From Flavobacterium sufflavum (GTDB lineage: Bacteria; Bacteroidota; Bacteroidia; Flavobacteriales; Flavobacteriaceae), in contig NZ_SACJ01000002.1 in the NCBI RefSeq assembly GCF_004016525.1, positions 248,001 to 312,000 on the forward strand: a DNA stretch of 64,000 bases. The letters are read 5' to 3'. Of the stretch, positions 7,860-16,825 are shown one piece after another. Both the position numbers and the translations under genes were made by a program. Positions within the stretch are counted from its first letter, which is position 1, and each line of letters begins with the position of its first letter. Below the pieces are notes generated by a model that was not told the origin of the DNA, did not search any database, and saw only the letters and a program-made list of their open reading frames with translations.

Positions 7860-10184
7860 TTAAGCAATTGTAGTGTTTTCTACTGCAACACGCATCTGTT
7901 TTGCAGCAGCAACCATTTCGATTAAAGCCTTTTTGGTTTCATCCCAATGACGGGTTTTCAAACCACAATCAGGATTTACCCATAATTGATCGGCAGGGAT
8001 TACCGCAGCTGCTTTTTCCAGTAAATGAACCATTTCTTCGTTTGAAGGCACACGTGGCGAGTGGATGTCATATACTCCCGGTCCAATTTCGTTTGGATAT
8101 TTAAAATCGGCAAAAGCATCCAGTAATTCCATTTGCGAACGCGAACATTCGATGGTAATCACGTCGGCATCCATATCGGCAATATTTTGAATGATATCGT
8201 TAAATTCACTGTAGCACATGTGCGTATGGATTTGGGTGTCATCGGCAACTCCGCTGGCAGAAATTCTAAAAGCTTTAATTGCCCAATCCAAATAAGCAGC
8301 CCATTCTTCTTTTCGCAACGGAAGTCCTTCACGAATGGCAGGTTCGTCAATTTGGATGATTTTAATTCCTGCTTTTTCCAAATCTACTACTTCATCACGG
8401 ATGGCAAGTGCAATTTGGGTACAGGTTTCTGAGCGCGCCTGATCGTTACGCACAAACGACCATTGCAAAATAGTAACCGGTCCGGTCAACATTCCTTTTA
8501 CCCATTTTGGAGTTAAGGATTGTGCAAATTCAGCCCATTTTACAGTCATCGGATTCGGACGGGAAACATCACCATAAATAACCGGCGGTTTCACGCAACG
8601 GCTACCATAACTTTGTACCCAACCGTTTTTAGTAAAGGCAAATCCGTCTAATTGCTCTCCAAAATATTCCACCATATCGTTGCGTTCAAATTCGCCATGA
8701 ACTAAAACGTCAATTCCGGATTCTTCCTGGAAACGAATGGTTTCTTCGGTTTCTTTTTCCAATAAGGTATCGTATTCGTATTGGGACAATTCGCCTTTTT
8801 TAAACTTAGCTCTCCAACTTCTTACTTCGGCAGTTTGTGGAAAAGAACCAATAGTTGTTGTTGGGAATAGCGGCAATTTTAAAGCTTCAATTTGTTTTTC
8901 TCTTCGAAAAGCAAATACATTTTTACGTTGATCGTCTCCGCTTGTAATACTGGCAACACGATTTTTTACCGCTTCGTTGTGAATTAATTTCGAGGTTTTT
9001 CGGTTCTCGTTAGCGATAGTGTTTTCCTGATAATGAGCCTGGTCATTTTCGGTGATTTCTCCAGAAGCTAAATTGCGAAGCACTACTACTTCTTCAATTT
9101 TTTGTTTGGCAAAAGCCAGCCATTGTTTGATTTCAGGAGTTAGCGTTTTGTCATTTGTTTCCAAATCTAAATCGCAAGGGGAGTGGATTAAGGAACAAGA
9201 AGGTGCAATTAAAACACGGTCATTTCCTATTGCAGCAGTCGCTTTTTCGATTAAAGCTAAAGATTTTTTGAAATCATTTTTCCAGATATTTCTACCATCA
9301 ACAACTCCCAAAGAAAGTTTTACGTTATTGGCTAATTTTCCGGATTGTAAAATATCGTCTAATTGCGAAGGACAACGTACTAAATCCAAATGTAGAGTAT
9401 CAACAGGCAAAGCCAAAGCGGTTTCCAGATTTTCTCCAAAACAGTCAAAATAATTAGCCAGAATTACTTTTAAGTTTGGAAAACGTTTGTTGATTGCATT
9501 ATATACTTTTGTGTAGGTGTTTCTTTCTTTGTCAGTAAGATTAAGGGCTAAAAAAGGTTCGTCAAGTTGGATGTAAGTTGCACCTTGTGCTTCTAATTTT
9601 TCTAAAATTTCGAAATAAACAGGTAATAAAGCATCGATAAGGTCAATGCGGTTGAAGCCTTCTTCTTTTTCTTTTCCCAGCAATAAATAGGTGATTGGCC
9701 CAATTAAAACTGGTTTTGTATGAATTCCTAATTGCTTGGCTTCAATGAATTCGTTGATTATTTTTTCTGAGAATAAAGAAAACTGTTGGTTCTTAGTGAA
9801 TTCAGGAACGATATAGTGGTAATTGGTGTCAAACCATTTGGTCATTTCCATTGCAACAACGTCTTGTCCATCTTTTTGCGAACCTCTTGCCATAGCAAAG
9901 TATAAATCCAATGCCGGTTTTGTTTTAGCAATTTCAGCATAACGATTAGGAATGGCTCCTAATGTTAAACTTAAATCCAAAACCTGATCGTAGAAAGAAA
10001 AATCATTTGACGGAATCAAATCAATTCCGGCTTTGGTCTGTAATTGCCAATTTTCTTTTCTGATTGTTGCGGCTGTAGCCAATAGTTCTTCGGCTGAAAT
10101 TTTTCCGGCCCAGTATAACTCACTAGATTTTTTTAATTCTCTATTACTTCCAATTCTAGGGTAACCTAAATTATTTGTTTTCAT
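7860..10184 (-). CDS. metE: Cobalamin-independent methionine synthase
   Basis: 774-residue 5-methyltetrahydropteroyltriglutamate-homocysteine methyltransferase, the last step of methionine synthesis without B12. It is the usual double-barrel length. The start MKTNNLGYPRIGSNRELKK matches the family. The C-terminal barrel has the zinc-ligand motifs HTHMCYSEF and VNPDCGLKTRHW, and FERNDMVEYF near residue 490. It is divergent from an Lrp/AsnC regulator at 10339, a likely controller since Lrp-type proteins often sense amino acids. A -7 element TACCTTTG lies 23 bases before the start. No SAM or cobalamin riboswitch is visible in the 154-base spacer. A terminator follows the stop. Confidence 0.97.
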   Translation of the reverse strand: MKTNNLGYPRIGSNRELKKSSELYWAGKISAEELLATAATIRKENWQLQTKAGIDLIPSNDFSFYDQVLDLSLTLGAIPNRYAEIAKTKPALDLYFAMARGSQKDGQDVVAMEMTKWFDTNYHYIVPEFTKNQQFSLFSEKIINEFIEAKQLGIHTKPVLIGPITYLLLGKEKEEGFNRIDLIDALLPVYFEILEKLEAQGATYIQLDEPFLALNLTDKERNTYTKVYNAINKRFPNLKVILANYFDCFGENLETALALPVDTLHLDLVRCPSQLDDILQSGKLANNVKLSLGVVDGRNIWKNDFKKSLALIEKATAAIGNDRVLIAPSCSLIHSPCDLDLETNDKTLTPEIKQWLAFAKQKIEEVVVLRNLASGEITENDQAHYQENTIANENRKTSKLIHNEAVKNRVASITSGDDQRKNVFAFRREKQIEALKLPLFPTTTIGSFPQTAEVRSWRAKFKKGELSQYEYDTLLEKETEETIRFQEESGIDVLVHGEFERNDMVEYFGEQLDGFAFTKNGWVQSYGSRCVKPPVIYGDVSRPNPMTVKWAEFAQSLTPKWVKGMLTGPVTILQWSFVRNDQARSETCTQIALAIRDEVVDLEKAGIKIIQIDEPAIREGLPLRKEEWAAYLDWAIKAFRISASGVADDTQIHTHMCYSEFNDIIQNIADMDADVITIECSRSQMELLDAFADFKYPNEIGPGVYDIHSPRVPSNEEMVHLLEKAAAVIPADQLWVNPDCGLKTRHWDETKKALIEMVAAAKQMRVAVENTTIA

Positions 10185-10206
10185 TTTATCAGTATTTATT
10201 ACTGTA

Positions 10207-10214
10207 CAAAGGTA
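10207..10214 (-). promoter_or_regulatory. Promoter -7 element for metE
   Basis: TACCTTTG on the minus strand fits TAnnTTTG and is 23 bases before the ATG at 10184. Confidence 0.6.
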
Positions 10215-10338
10215 TGTTTGTAGATTTTAATACTTAAATTTGGTTGTTAATTAAGTAAAATGAATTGTTTTTGTGTTTTATTTTGGTTTTTTGTTCTTTT
10301 AATAATTCTCAAACACAACTTTAGCAGTAAAATATTCT

Positions 10339-10800
10339 ATGGAAAATTTAGACAACACCGATTTACAGATATTAAAACAGCTCCAACAGGACTCGAATAT
10401 TAGTATAAAAGACCTGGCAGCTAAATTGTTTTTGACGGTAACTCCCGTTTATGAGCGCATCAAAAGATTGGAACGCGAAGGTTATATTATGAAATATGTT
10501 GCTTTATTGGATAAGAAAAAGCTCAATCGCGGAATGACCGTTTTTTGTAATGTACGTTTGAAAGAACACGCTAAAAATGTGGGAGCTAATTTTGTAAAAG
10601 ATATCGTGGCACTTCCCGAAATCATAGAATGTTACAATATAGCGGGAGATTATGATTTTATGCTGAAGATTTTAGTTGCCGATATGGCGAGCTATCAGGA
10701 TTTTGTAATGAATAAATTGTCAACCATTGAGAATATTGGAAATACCCAAAGTGTTTTTGTAATGGGTGAGATTAAACACAGTACTGAATTGAGTTTTTGA
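10339..10800 (+). CDS. Lrp/AsnC-family transcriptional regulator
   Basis: 153-residue regulator with the standard two-part structure: an N-terminal helix-turn-helix (DLQILKQLQQDSNISIKDLA to VYERIKRLEREGYI, residues ~7-55) and a C-terminal RAM ligand-binding domain (~65-145, with IVALPEIIECYNIAGDYDFM). It is divergent from metE across a 154-base spacer, which suggests it controls metE in response to methionine or another amino acid. That is inference from position. It ends 78 bases before the second RDD gene, which has its own promoter. Confidence 0.92.
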   Translation: MENLDNTDLQILKQLQQDSNISIKDLAAKLFLTVTPVYERIKRLEREGYIMKYVALLDKKKLNRGMTVFCNVRLKEHAKNVGANFVKDIVALPEIIECYNIAGDYDFMLKILVADMASYQDFVMNKLSTIENIGNTQSVFVMGEIKHSTELSF

Positions 10801-10841
10801 TTTTTGCATTTTTAAATAAGTAATTATAGTCACTGTTTTCT

Positions 10842-10849
10842 TATATTTG
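10842..10849 (+). promoter_or_regulatory. Promoter -7 element for the second RDD gene
   Basis: TATATTTG, the same octamer as before the first RDD gene, 29 bases before the ATG at 10879. Confidence 0.6.
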
Positions 10850-10878
10850 GAGATAAATATTAGGAAACTATACTGTAA

Positions 10879-11355
10879 ATGGAACAATTTAAAATTGCAA
10901 ATTATTTACTCGCATCAAAACAAAAGCGAGTTTTAAATTGGATTATTGATATTATAATAATGCGGTTTATTGTTTATTTAGCATTGACTTTTATGAATTC
11001 TTCAGCTATTTCAAATAGAATAAATTCGTTTGACATGATTGAACGTTATTTATTCTGGAGTATTATCATTTTTATTTATTATGGAATTACCGAAGTTTTT
11101 CTTTCCCGTTCTCTAGCTAAATATTTTACTAAAACAATTGTTGTTATGGAAGACGGTTCAAAACCAGATATAATAACGATTTTAGTTCGAACTTTGGTGC
11201 GTATTTTCCCTTTTGAACCTTTGAGTTTTTTGAGAGGACGTACTTTGGGTTTACACGATGAAAAATCAAGAACTTTTGTTGTTATGAAATCCAAACTCGA
11301 ACAGCGAATAGAAGAACATCTTGTGTTAGAATCTTTGGAGAAAGTCCTAAAATAA
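10879..11355 (+). CDS. RDD family membrane protein, second copy
   Basis: 158-residue paralogue of the RDD protein at 3143-3640. It has KRVLNWIIDIIIMRF near the start, YYGITEVFLSRSLAKYFTKT in the middle, VVMEDGSKP, then RTLVRIFPFEPLSFL and LGLHDEKSRTFVV. The characteristic PRGWHD block of the first copy is replaced by TLGLHD, keeping the His-Asp pair. Two clear transmembrane segments span about 25-45 and 55-75. dgt starts 53 bases downstream, so the two may be co-transcribed. Function unknown. Confidence 0.85.
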   Translation: MEQFKIANYLLASKQKRVLNWIIDIIIMRFIVYLALTFMNSSAISNRINSFDMIERYLFWSIIIFIYYGITEVFLSRSLAKYFTKTIVVMEDGSKPDIITILVRTLVRIFPFEPLSFLRGRTLGLHDEKSRTFVVMKSKLEQRIEEHLVLESLEKVLK

Positions 11356-11408
11356 AATGTATTTTTGGTTCTTAAATCTACAATCATAAATCTACAATCT
11401 AATATCAT

Positions 11409-12755
11409 ATGAACTGGGAACAACTTTTATCTTTAAAACGACAAGGTGATACAAGCAAACGACTACGAATAGAGCAGGATGACACCCGTTTAGGCTTTGA
11501 AGTTGATTATGATCGTATTATTTTCTCGGCTGCTTTTAGAAGTTTGCAAGATAAAACTCAGGTTATTCCGCTTTCTAAGACCGACTTTGTGCATACTAGA
11601 TTGACACATAGTTTAGAAGTTTCGGTTGTGGGACGTTCCTTAGGGCGTTTGGTTGGGAAAAAAATCATTGAGAAATATCCTTATCTAAAAGAAGTTCATG
11701 GTTTTCACATGAACGATTTTGGAGCTATCGTTGCTGCGGCATCTTTGGCACATGATATAGGAAATCCTCCTTTTGGGCATTCGGGCGAAAAGGCTATTGG
11801 AGAATATTTTTCTATTGGTAAGGGAAAAAAATACCAAGAGTTTCTGAGTCCAAAACAATGGCAGGATTTAATTGATTTTGAAGGGAATGCTAATGGTTTT
11901 TCGGTGATGACTTCCAGTCGTCCGGGGATTGAAGGCGGACTCCGAATTTCGTATGCCACTTTAGGTGCTTTTATGAAATACCCAAAAGAAAGTTTGCCTA
12001 AAAAACCAACCCGAAATATTTCTGATAAAAAATATGGTTTCTTTCAGGCTGACAAAGCGTTTTTTGAAGAAGCGGCAAAAGATATGGGTTTGATTCCAAA
12101 TAAATCGGGAGAGGACATTGGTTTTGAAAGACATCCTTTGGCTTATTTAGTCGAAGCGGCAGATGATATTTGCTATACCATTATTGATTTTGAAGACGGA
12201 ATTAATTTAGGTTTGGTTTCCGAAGATTTTGCTTTGGAATATTTAATCAAATTAGTGAAGGACAGTATTGATACCTCAAAATACAAAGCTTTAGAAACCA
12301 AAGAGGATAGAATCAGTTATTTGCGTGCACTGGCAATTGGTAGTTTGATTAATGATGCCGTAAAAGTGTTTATTACCAATGAAGAAGCCATTTTGCAAGG
12401 AAAATTTCCTTTTGCCTTAATGGATAAAAGTAAATATAAAGCACAAATGGATGATATTATCAAAATCAGTGTTGATAAAATCTACCAAAGCCGCGAGGTT
12501 ATCGAAAAAGAATTAGTAGGTTACCAGATTATACAAACTTTATTGGATAAGTTTATTACGGCTTACGATAATAAATTTAATGGAACAGCCTCTAATTATG
12601 ATAAGTTAATCTTGAAACTATTACCTGAAAAACATAATTTGGAAAAAGAAAATCTTTATGAGCGCCTGCTGCATATTTGCCATTATGTTTCCTTACTGAC
12701 CGATGGGAATGCACTGGAAATATACGAAACCATAAACGGCAGGAAAAAAAGTTAG
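11409..12755 (+). CDS. dgt: Deoxyguanosinetriphosphate triphosphohydrolase (dGTPase)
   Basis: 448-residue HD-domain enzyme that hydrolyses dGTP, or related dNTPs, to the nucleoside and triphosphate, lowering dNTP pools. The N-terminal family motif RTRLEHSLEV appears as HTRLTHSLEVSVVGRSL near residue 60. The metal-binding HD pair is in AHDIGNPPFGHSGE near 113. A second His/Asp cluster is in FERHPLAYLVEAADDICYTI near 240, and DFEDGINLG follows. The length and N-terminal SAAFRSLQDKTQV segment fit the bacterial Dgt type. It stops 3 bases from the convergent DUF3078 gene with no obvious terminator between them. Such enzymes can also limit phage replication, but nothing here points to that role. 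Confidence 0.93.
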   Translation: MNWEQLLSLKRQGDTSKRLRIEQDDTRLGFEVDYDRIIFSAAFRSLQDKTQVIPLSKTDFVHTRLTHSLEVSVVGRSLGRLVGKKIIEKYPYLKEVHGFHMNDFGAIVAAASLAHDIGNPPFGHSGEKAIGEYFSIGKGKKYQEFLSPKQWQDLIDFEGNANGFSVMTSSRPGIEGGLRISYATLGAFMKYPKESLPKKPTRNISDKKYGFFQADKAFFEEAAKDMGLIPNKSGEDIGFERHPLAYLVEAADDICYTIIDFEDGINLGLVSEDFALEYLIKLVKDSIDTSKYKALETKEDRISYLRALAIGSLINDAVKVFITNEEAILQGKFPFALMDKSKYKAQMDDIIKISVDKIYQSREVIEKELVGYQIIQTLLDKFITAYDNKFNGTASNYDKLILKLLPEKHNLEKENLYERLLHICHYVSLLTDGNALEIYETINGRKKS

Positions 12756-12758
12756 GCT

Positions 12759-13832
12759 TTAAAAGGCATAAGTCAACCCTACACCCAAAACTTGCTTGAT
12801 TTGGGTTTTTGGACCTTCGGTTACTTGTACTCCGGCAACTTCGGTTTTATTTTTGATGTCATCATCATATAAAATTCGGGTTCCTATGTTGGCTTTTACA
12901 TATTGGTTTACCACCAAGTTTAAAGCTAAGTCACAGTCAACATCGACGTTTCCAAAATTGTTCACATAGTCCGAATAAAGGCTTAAGTTATTTACAAAAA
13001 CCACGTTTTTGTAAATCTCTTTTTTGTATTGATTGGTAATTAAAAAGCCTAATTCATTTTTAGATCTTTTCCCTTTTGTTATTATATTTCCGTCTTTGTC
13101 ATAAATGGCTTTTTCAACCCCAAAAGCTCCTTTATTAGCTAATTCCTGATCCCAAACAAAGGTTGCTTTATAGGTAAAAGGAGAAAGATATATTACCCGG
13201 CTTTTTGACTTTGTGCTGTTTTCTGCACCAACACCCAAGAACATATAAGCTGGTGCGAATAGTCTGGAAATAGGATTATCTTTATTTGGATATTTGTAAC
13301 CATTGGTTAATTGGGTATTGAAATTCAGTTTAGCTGAATGAAACCAAGTGCTTTCTGTATCTTGTCTATGACCAAAGGTAGAGTTGAATCGGAAGGCATC
13401 GTCGGTTTTACGGATTTCAATTCCGTCTTGTTTGTTCATTCCGTATCTTACACTAAGCTCGTTAACCCATTTCACCAGTTTTTTTTCGTAAGTTCTGTTG
13501 AAATCGCCTTTGAGCAATCCTGAAATAGAACTGGTTCCCCCGGCACTCCAATTGACAAAAGCAATTTCGGAAATATCAAACCCAAGTATGTTTTTTTTGC
13601 CCCAACAAGATGGAAGCTTTTTTTCAACTTCAGGAAGTACAACCATTCTGGCAAGAGTATACTTTAGTTTTGCAGGTGGAATTTTTCTGTAAAAGTTGTC
13701 GTTTAATACCGGAAGAATAATTTTTTTTATAGTATCTGTTTGAGTCGAGTCACTAACTGATTGTGAAAAAACAGGAATAGTAATACTGAATAAGAATGTA
13801 ATTATAAGGAAACTGAGATTTTGTGCTTTCAT
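12759..13832 (-). CDS. DUF3078 outer-membrane-type protein
   Basis: 357 residues with an N-terminal signal peptide (FLIITFLFSITIPVFSQ, cleavage after ~23). The family is common in Bacteroidota and has no assigned activity. Alternating hydrophobic and polar stretches, abundant Tyr and Asn, and a terminal GVGLTYAF suggest a beta-barrel ending in Phe as outer membrane barrels do. Recognisable family segments are ISEIAFVNWSAGGTSSISGL near 95 and GYKYPNKDNPISR near 180. It is convergent with dgt and 29 bases downstream of the dxs stop. Function unknown. Confidence 0.8.
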   Translation of the reverse strand: MKAQNLSFLIITFLFSITIPVFSQSVSDSTQTDTIKKIILPVLNDNFYRKIPPAKLKYTLARMVVLPEVEKKLPSCWGKKNILGFDISEIAFVNWSAGGTSSISGLLKGDFNRTYEKKLVKWVNELSVRYGMNKQDGIEIRKTDDAFRFNSTFGHRQDTESTWFHSAKLNFNTQLTNGYKYPNKDNPISRLFAPAYMFLGVGAENSTKSKSRVIYLSPFTYKATFVWDQELANKGAFGVEKAIYDKDGNIITKGKRSKNELGFLITNQYKKEIYKNVVFVNNLSLYSDYVNNFGNVDVDCDLALNLVVNQYVKANIGTRILYDDDIKNKTEVAGVQVTEGPKTQIKQVLGVGLTYAF

Positions 13833-13861
13833 TCGTAAATTGAAATTTTGGGTTGCGCAAA

Positions 13862-15652
13862 TTACTTGTTTATATAACTTGAAAAAAGTGATTTTAGTGT
13901 GTTAACATCAATCTTGCAATGTTGCTGCAATTGACTAACAGTAGCTTGCTCAATAAATTCATCTGAAATCCCCAGAGTTTTAAAATTGGGATGATAATTG
14001 TTTTGGGCAGCAAATTCTAAAATTCCACTTCCAAAGCCTCCAATAATTGTGCCATCTTCGATGGTGATGATATTTTTGAATTTTTTGAATATTTCGTGAA
14101 GTAATTTTTCGTCTAATGGTTTTACAAATGCAAAATCATAATGCGCAATTTTTTCCGGATTTCCAATTTCGTCCAGTGCCAGTTTTACATTGTTTCCGAT
14201 GGTTCCATTGGATAAAATCGCTACATTTGTTCCGTTTTTAAGGCAAAATGCTTTCCCAATTTCAATACTTTCATAATGACCAAAATGTTCTTTTTTCCAA
14301 TCGGCAATAATGCCGCGACCACGCGGATATCGGATAGCAATTGGCGATTCAAGCCCTAGTTGAGCGGTGTATAGAATGTTTTGTAGAGCAATTTCATTTG
14401 CAGGCGCATAAATAATGAGGTTAGGAATGCAGCGTAAATAAGCTATGTCAAAAACACCGTGGTGGGTCGCCCCGTCTTCGCCAACGAGTCCTGCTCTGTC
14501 TAAGCAAAAAATCACAGGCAGTTTTTGTAAAGCCACATCGTGAATGAGCTGATCGTAAGCTCTTTGTAAAAAAGTAGAATAGATATTGCAAAAAACAGTC
14601 ATTCCCTGGGTTGCCATTCCGGCGGCTAGGGTTACTGCATGTTGCTCGGCAATACCCACATCAAAAGCGCGTTCCGGCAAGGCATCCATCATGAATTTTA
14701 ATGAACTTCCTGTAGGCATAGCTGGAGTGATTCCTACTATTTTTTTGTTTTTTTGTGCCAAATCCAATATGGTTAAGCCAAAAACATCCTGATATTTAGG
14801 AGGTAAATTTTCTTCTGATTTTGGAATGATTTCGCCTGTTGCAGCATCAAATTTTCCCGGCGCATGGTATTGCACCTGATTTTCTTCGGCTTGTTGTAGT
14901 CCTTTGCCTTTCGTAGTGATGACATGCAGGAATTTAGGCCCTTTTATTTTTTGTAAACGCTTTAGTTCTTTGATAACGGCAAAAATATCATTGCCATCAA
15001 TTGGTCCTGAATAATTAAAATTCAAGGATTTAATCATATTATTTTGCCTCGGATTTTTACCTTCTTTTACTGCGGTAAGATAGTTTTTTAAGGCCCCAAC
15101 ACTCGGGTCGATCCCGATGGCGTTATCGTTAAGAATGACCAATAAATTAGCATTGGTTACTCCGGCATGATTTAATCCTTCAAAAGCCATTCCCGATGCA
15201 ATCGATGCGTCGCCAATTACTGCAATGTGTTGCTTATTGAAATCGCCTTTTAAATTGGATGCAATTGCCATTCCCAAAGCTGCCGAAATGGAAGTAGAGG
15301 AGTGGCCCACGCCAAAGGCATCATATACACTTTCGCTTCTTTTAGGAAAACCTGAAATTCCGTTTAGTTGGCGGTTAGTATGGAAAATTTCTCTGCGACC
15401 CGTTAGAATCTTATGTCCGTAAGCCTGATGACCAACATCCCAAATTAATGCGTCATTGGGCGTGTTGAATACATAATGCAAAGCAATGGTTAATTCGACA
15501 ACACCTAAACTGGCTCCCAAATGTCCTTCTTTTACCGAAACAATATCGATAATAAAATCACGTAATTCCAGTGCTAATTGAGGAAGTTGGGCTTCGTCAA
15601 GCAGGCGTAAATCGTTGGGTGTAGCTATGTTTGAAAGTAAATTTTCCGGCAT
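13862..15652 (-). CDS. dxs: 1-deoxy-D-xylulose-5-phosphate synthase
   Basis: 596-residue thiamin-diphosphate enzyme that joins pyruvate and glyceraldehyde 3-phosphate, the first step of the MEP isoprenoid route; its product also feeds thiamin thiazole and pyridoxal synthesis. The ThDP site is in AVIGDASIASGMAFE and NDNAIGIDPSVG. The transketolase middle domain has DGATHHGVFDIAYL and AEQHAVTLAAGMA, followed by a C-terminal transketolase domain. I start at ATG 15652 (MPENLLSNIATP) rather than the ATG five codons upstream, because a -7 element TACATTTG covers that upstream codon, only 4 bases before ATG 15652. tadA diverges from the same 38-base spacer. Confidence 0.95.
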   Translation of the reverse strand: MPENLLSNIATPNDLRLLDEAQLPQLALELRDFIIDIVSVKEGHLGASLGVVELTIALHYVFNTPNDALIWDVGHQAYGHKILTGRREIFHTNRQLNGISGFPKRSESVYDAFGVGHSSTSISAALGMAIASNLKGDFNKQHIAVIGDASIASGMAFEGLNHAGVTNANLLVILNDNAIGIDPSVGALKNYLTAVKEGKNPRQNNMIKSLNFNYSGPIDGNDIFAVIKELKRLQKIKGPKFLHVITTKGKGLQQAEENQVQYHAPGKFDAATGEIIPKSEENLPPKYQDVFGLTILDLAQKNKKIVGITPAMPTGSSLKFMMDALPERAFDVGIAEQHAVTLAAGMATQGMTVFCNIYSTFLQRAYDQLIHDVALQKLPVIFCLDRAGLVGEDGATHHGVFDIAYLRCIPNLIIYAPANEIALQNILYTAQLGLESPIAIRYPRGRGIIADWKKEHFGHYESIEIGKAFCLKNGTNVAILSNGTIGNNVKLALDEIGNPEKIAHYDFAFVKPLDEKLLHEIFKKFKNIITIEDGTIIGGFGSGILEFAAQNNYHPNFKTLGISDEFIEQATVSQLQQHCKIDVNTLKSLFSSYINK

Positions 15653-15656
15653 AGTG

Positions 15657-15664
15657 CAAATGTA
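15657..15664 (-). promoter_or_regulatory. Promoter -7 element for dxs (leaderless)
   Basis: TACATTTG on the minus strand ends 4 bases before the ATG at 15652, which decides the dxs start and implies little or no 5' untranslated region. Confidence 0.65.
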
Positions 15665-15678
15665 CAAATTGAATGCTG

Positions 15679-15686
15679 TATTTTTG
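15679..15686 (+). promoter_or_regulatory. Promoter -7 element for tadA (leaderless)
   Basis: TATTTTTG is followed by four C's and the ATG at 15691, the same 4-base spacing as dxs and the ArsR-type gene. The two divergent -7 elements are 14 bases apart, so the promoters overlap. Confidence 0.65.
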
Positions 15687-15690
15687 CCCC

Positions 15691-16134
15691 ATGGAAAATA
15701 TTTTCACCGACGACTATTTTATGAAGAAAGCTTTGCAGGAGGCAGAAATGGCTTTTGAAAAAGGCGAAATACCTGTAGGTGCAGTTATTGTTGTTAATAA
15801 TACGGTTATAGCCCGCAGTCATAATCTAACCGAAATGCTGAATGATGTTACCGCCCATGCCGAAATGCAATCTATAACGGCTGCGGCTAATTATTTAGGC
15901 GGAAAATATTTGAAAGATTGTACCTTGTATGTTACACTGGAGCCTTGCCAGATGTGCGCCGGTGCTTTGTATTGGAGCCAAATTTCTAAGATTGTTTTTG
16001 GCGCTAGTGATGCACAGCGTGGTTTTGAGAAAATGGGAACACAGTTGCATCCTAAAACTACGGTTGTTCGAGGAGTATTGGCTGATGAAGCGGCTGATTT
16101 AATGAAACGTTTTTTTCTGGAAAGACGTAAATAA
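15691..16134 (+). CDS. tadA: tRNA-specific adenosine deaminase
   Basis: 147-residue zinc deaminase of the CDA fold that converts A34 to inosine in tRNA-Arg(ACG), allowing it to read three arginine codons. The catalytic HAE is in VTAHAEMQSI near residue 57 and the zinc cysteines in PCQMCAGALYW near 87. The start at 15691 (MENIFTDDYF) is set by the -7 element 4 bases upstream; a start at 15673 would lie inside the promoter. It diverges from dxs. A fragment of its natural substrate type, tRNA-Arg(ACG), lies at 36549 in this window. Confidence 0.93.
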   Translation: MENIFTDDYFMKKALQEAEMAFEKGEIPVGAVIVVNNTVIARSHNLTEMLNDVTAHAEMQSITAAANYLGGKYLKDCTLYVTLEPCQMCAGALYWSQISKIVFGASDAQRGFEKMGTQLHPKTTVVRGVLADEAADLMKRFFLERRK

Positions 16135-16150
16135 GTTAATTTCTTTTCAT

Positions 16151-16690
16151 TTAATATAAGTAAAACATATAAAGGCATAAGAATACCATAAAGCCATTAA
16201 AACAAATTATGTTGTAAAATGTGTTTTCAGAAAACCTTTTCCCTGAAAGAAGTATTTTTAAGCTTATCGCTATTGAAAAAAGCAACACACAATAAAAGTA
16301 AAATTGAATTCCGTTAATACTTAAGCTACTAGAAATATCACTTGTGTAATCATTATTCTTTGATTTGATTTTTGTTACAGATTTAAATACTAAAGAATAT
16401 TCAAGTTCTATATCACTCTCTTCGATGTAATTTTTTACTGTTGAAAAAGTGAATCCTTTTTGTGTGTAATAATGATAAGACAGTTTTTGTGGTTTAGTTC
16501 CATTTTTTCCTCCAACAGTTCTTATAGCGTAATGAGTTATTATATCTGTTGTTTTTAAAGTCGGTAAGACGTAAAAATCTAAAAATCCTAATGATATAAA
16601 AAAGGTTATTATGCTTAAAGCATAAATCACTAATGTTTTGTTTTTTGATATGAATTCATTTTCAGGGAAATCTGCTGGTAGACTGGCCAT
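16151..16690 (-). CDS. Hypothetical membrane protein
   Basis: 179 residues, no family recognised. A hydrophobic helix is visible at about 19-42 (TLVIYALSIITFFISLGFLD). A polar, probably extracytoplasmic stretch of ~85 residues follows (43-128), then two more helices (about 129-147 and 158-178). The middle part repeats Tyr, Ser and Lys and looks like a small beta-rich domain. It is convergent with tadA (16 bases apart) and stands alone on its upstream side. AT-rich codon use is higher than in dxs. Function unknown. Confidence 0.7.
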   Translation of the reverse strand: MASLPADFPENEFISKNKTLVIYALSIITFFISLGFLDFYVLPTLKTTDIITHYAIRTVGGKNGTKPQKLSYHYYTQKGFTFSTVKNYIEESDIELEYSLVFKSVTKIKSKNNDYTSDISSSLSINGIQFYFYCVLLFSIAISLKILLSGKRFSENTFYNIICFNGFMVFLCLYMFYLY

Positions 16691-16788
16691 TTATTCTATT
16701 CTTTAAGACGAACGAAATATAATATATTTTTAGTCTGATTTTTTGCATTCTATTTAAAATAAAAATATTCTTATGAAAATTTGAGTCT

Positions 16789-16825
16789 TAGTCCAGATAG
16801 AAGTAGCATTTTTTTATTTGTTTTT
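16789..16825 (+). repeat. Degenerate 5' part of the dispersed hairpin element
   Basis: TAGTCCAGATAGAAGTAGC followed by a T-rich stretch resembles the first half of the elements at 409 and 22964. The second half is missing, so it looks like a decayed remnant. It abuts the glycosyltransferase stop codon. Confidence 0.45.

Noticed and set aside
8133..9453. Long plus-strand frames inside metE
   Set aside because: They are shadow frames of a certain gene with no domain or ribosome-binding site.
10185..10338. SAM or cobalamin riboswitch before metE
   Set aside because: The spacer is AT-rich with no conserved riboswitch core; the promoter lies close to the start.
15653..15667. Upstream ATG as the dxs start
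   Set aside because: The five extra codons lie across the -7 promoter element and are not like the family N-terminus.
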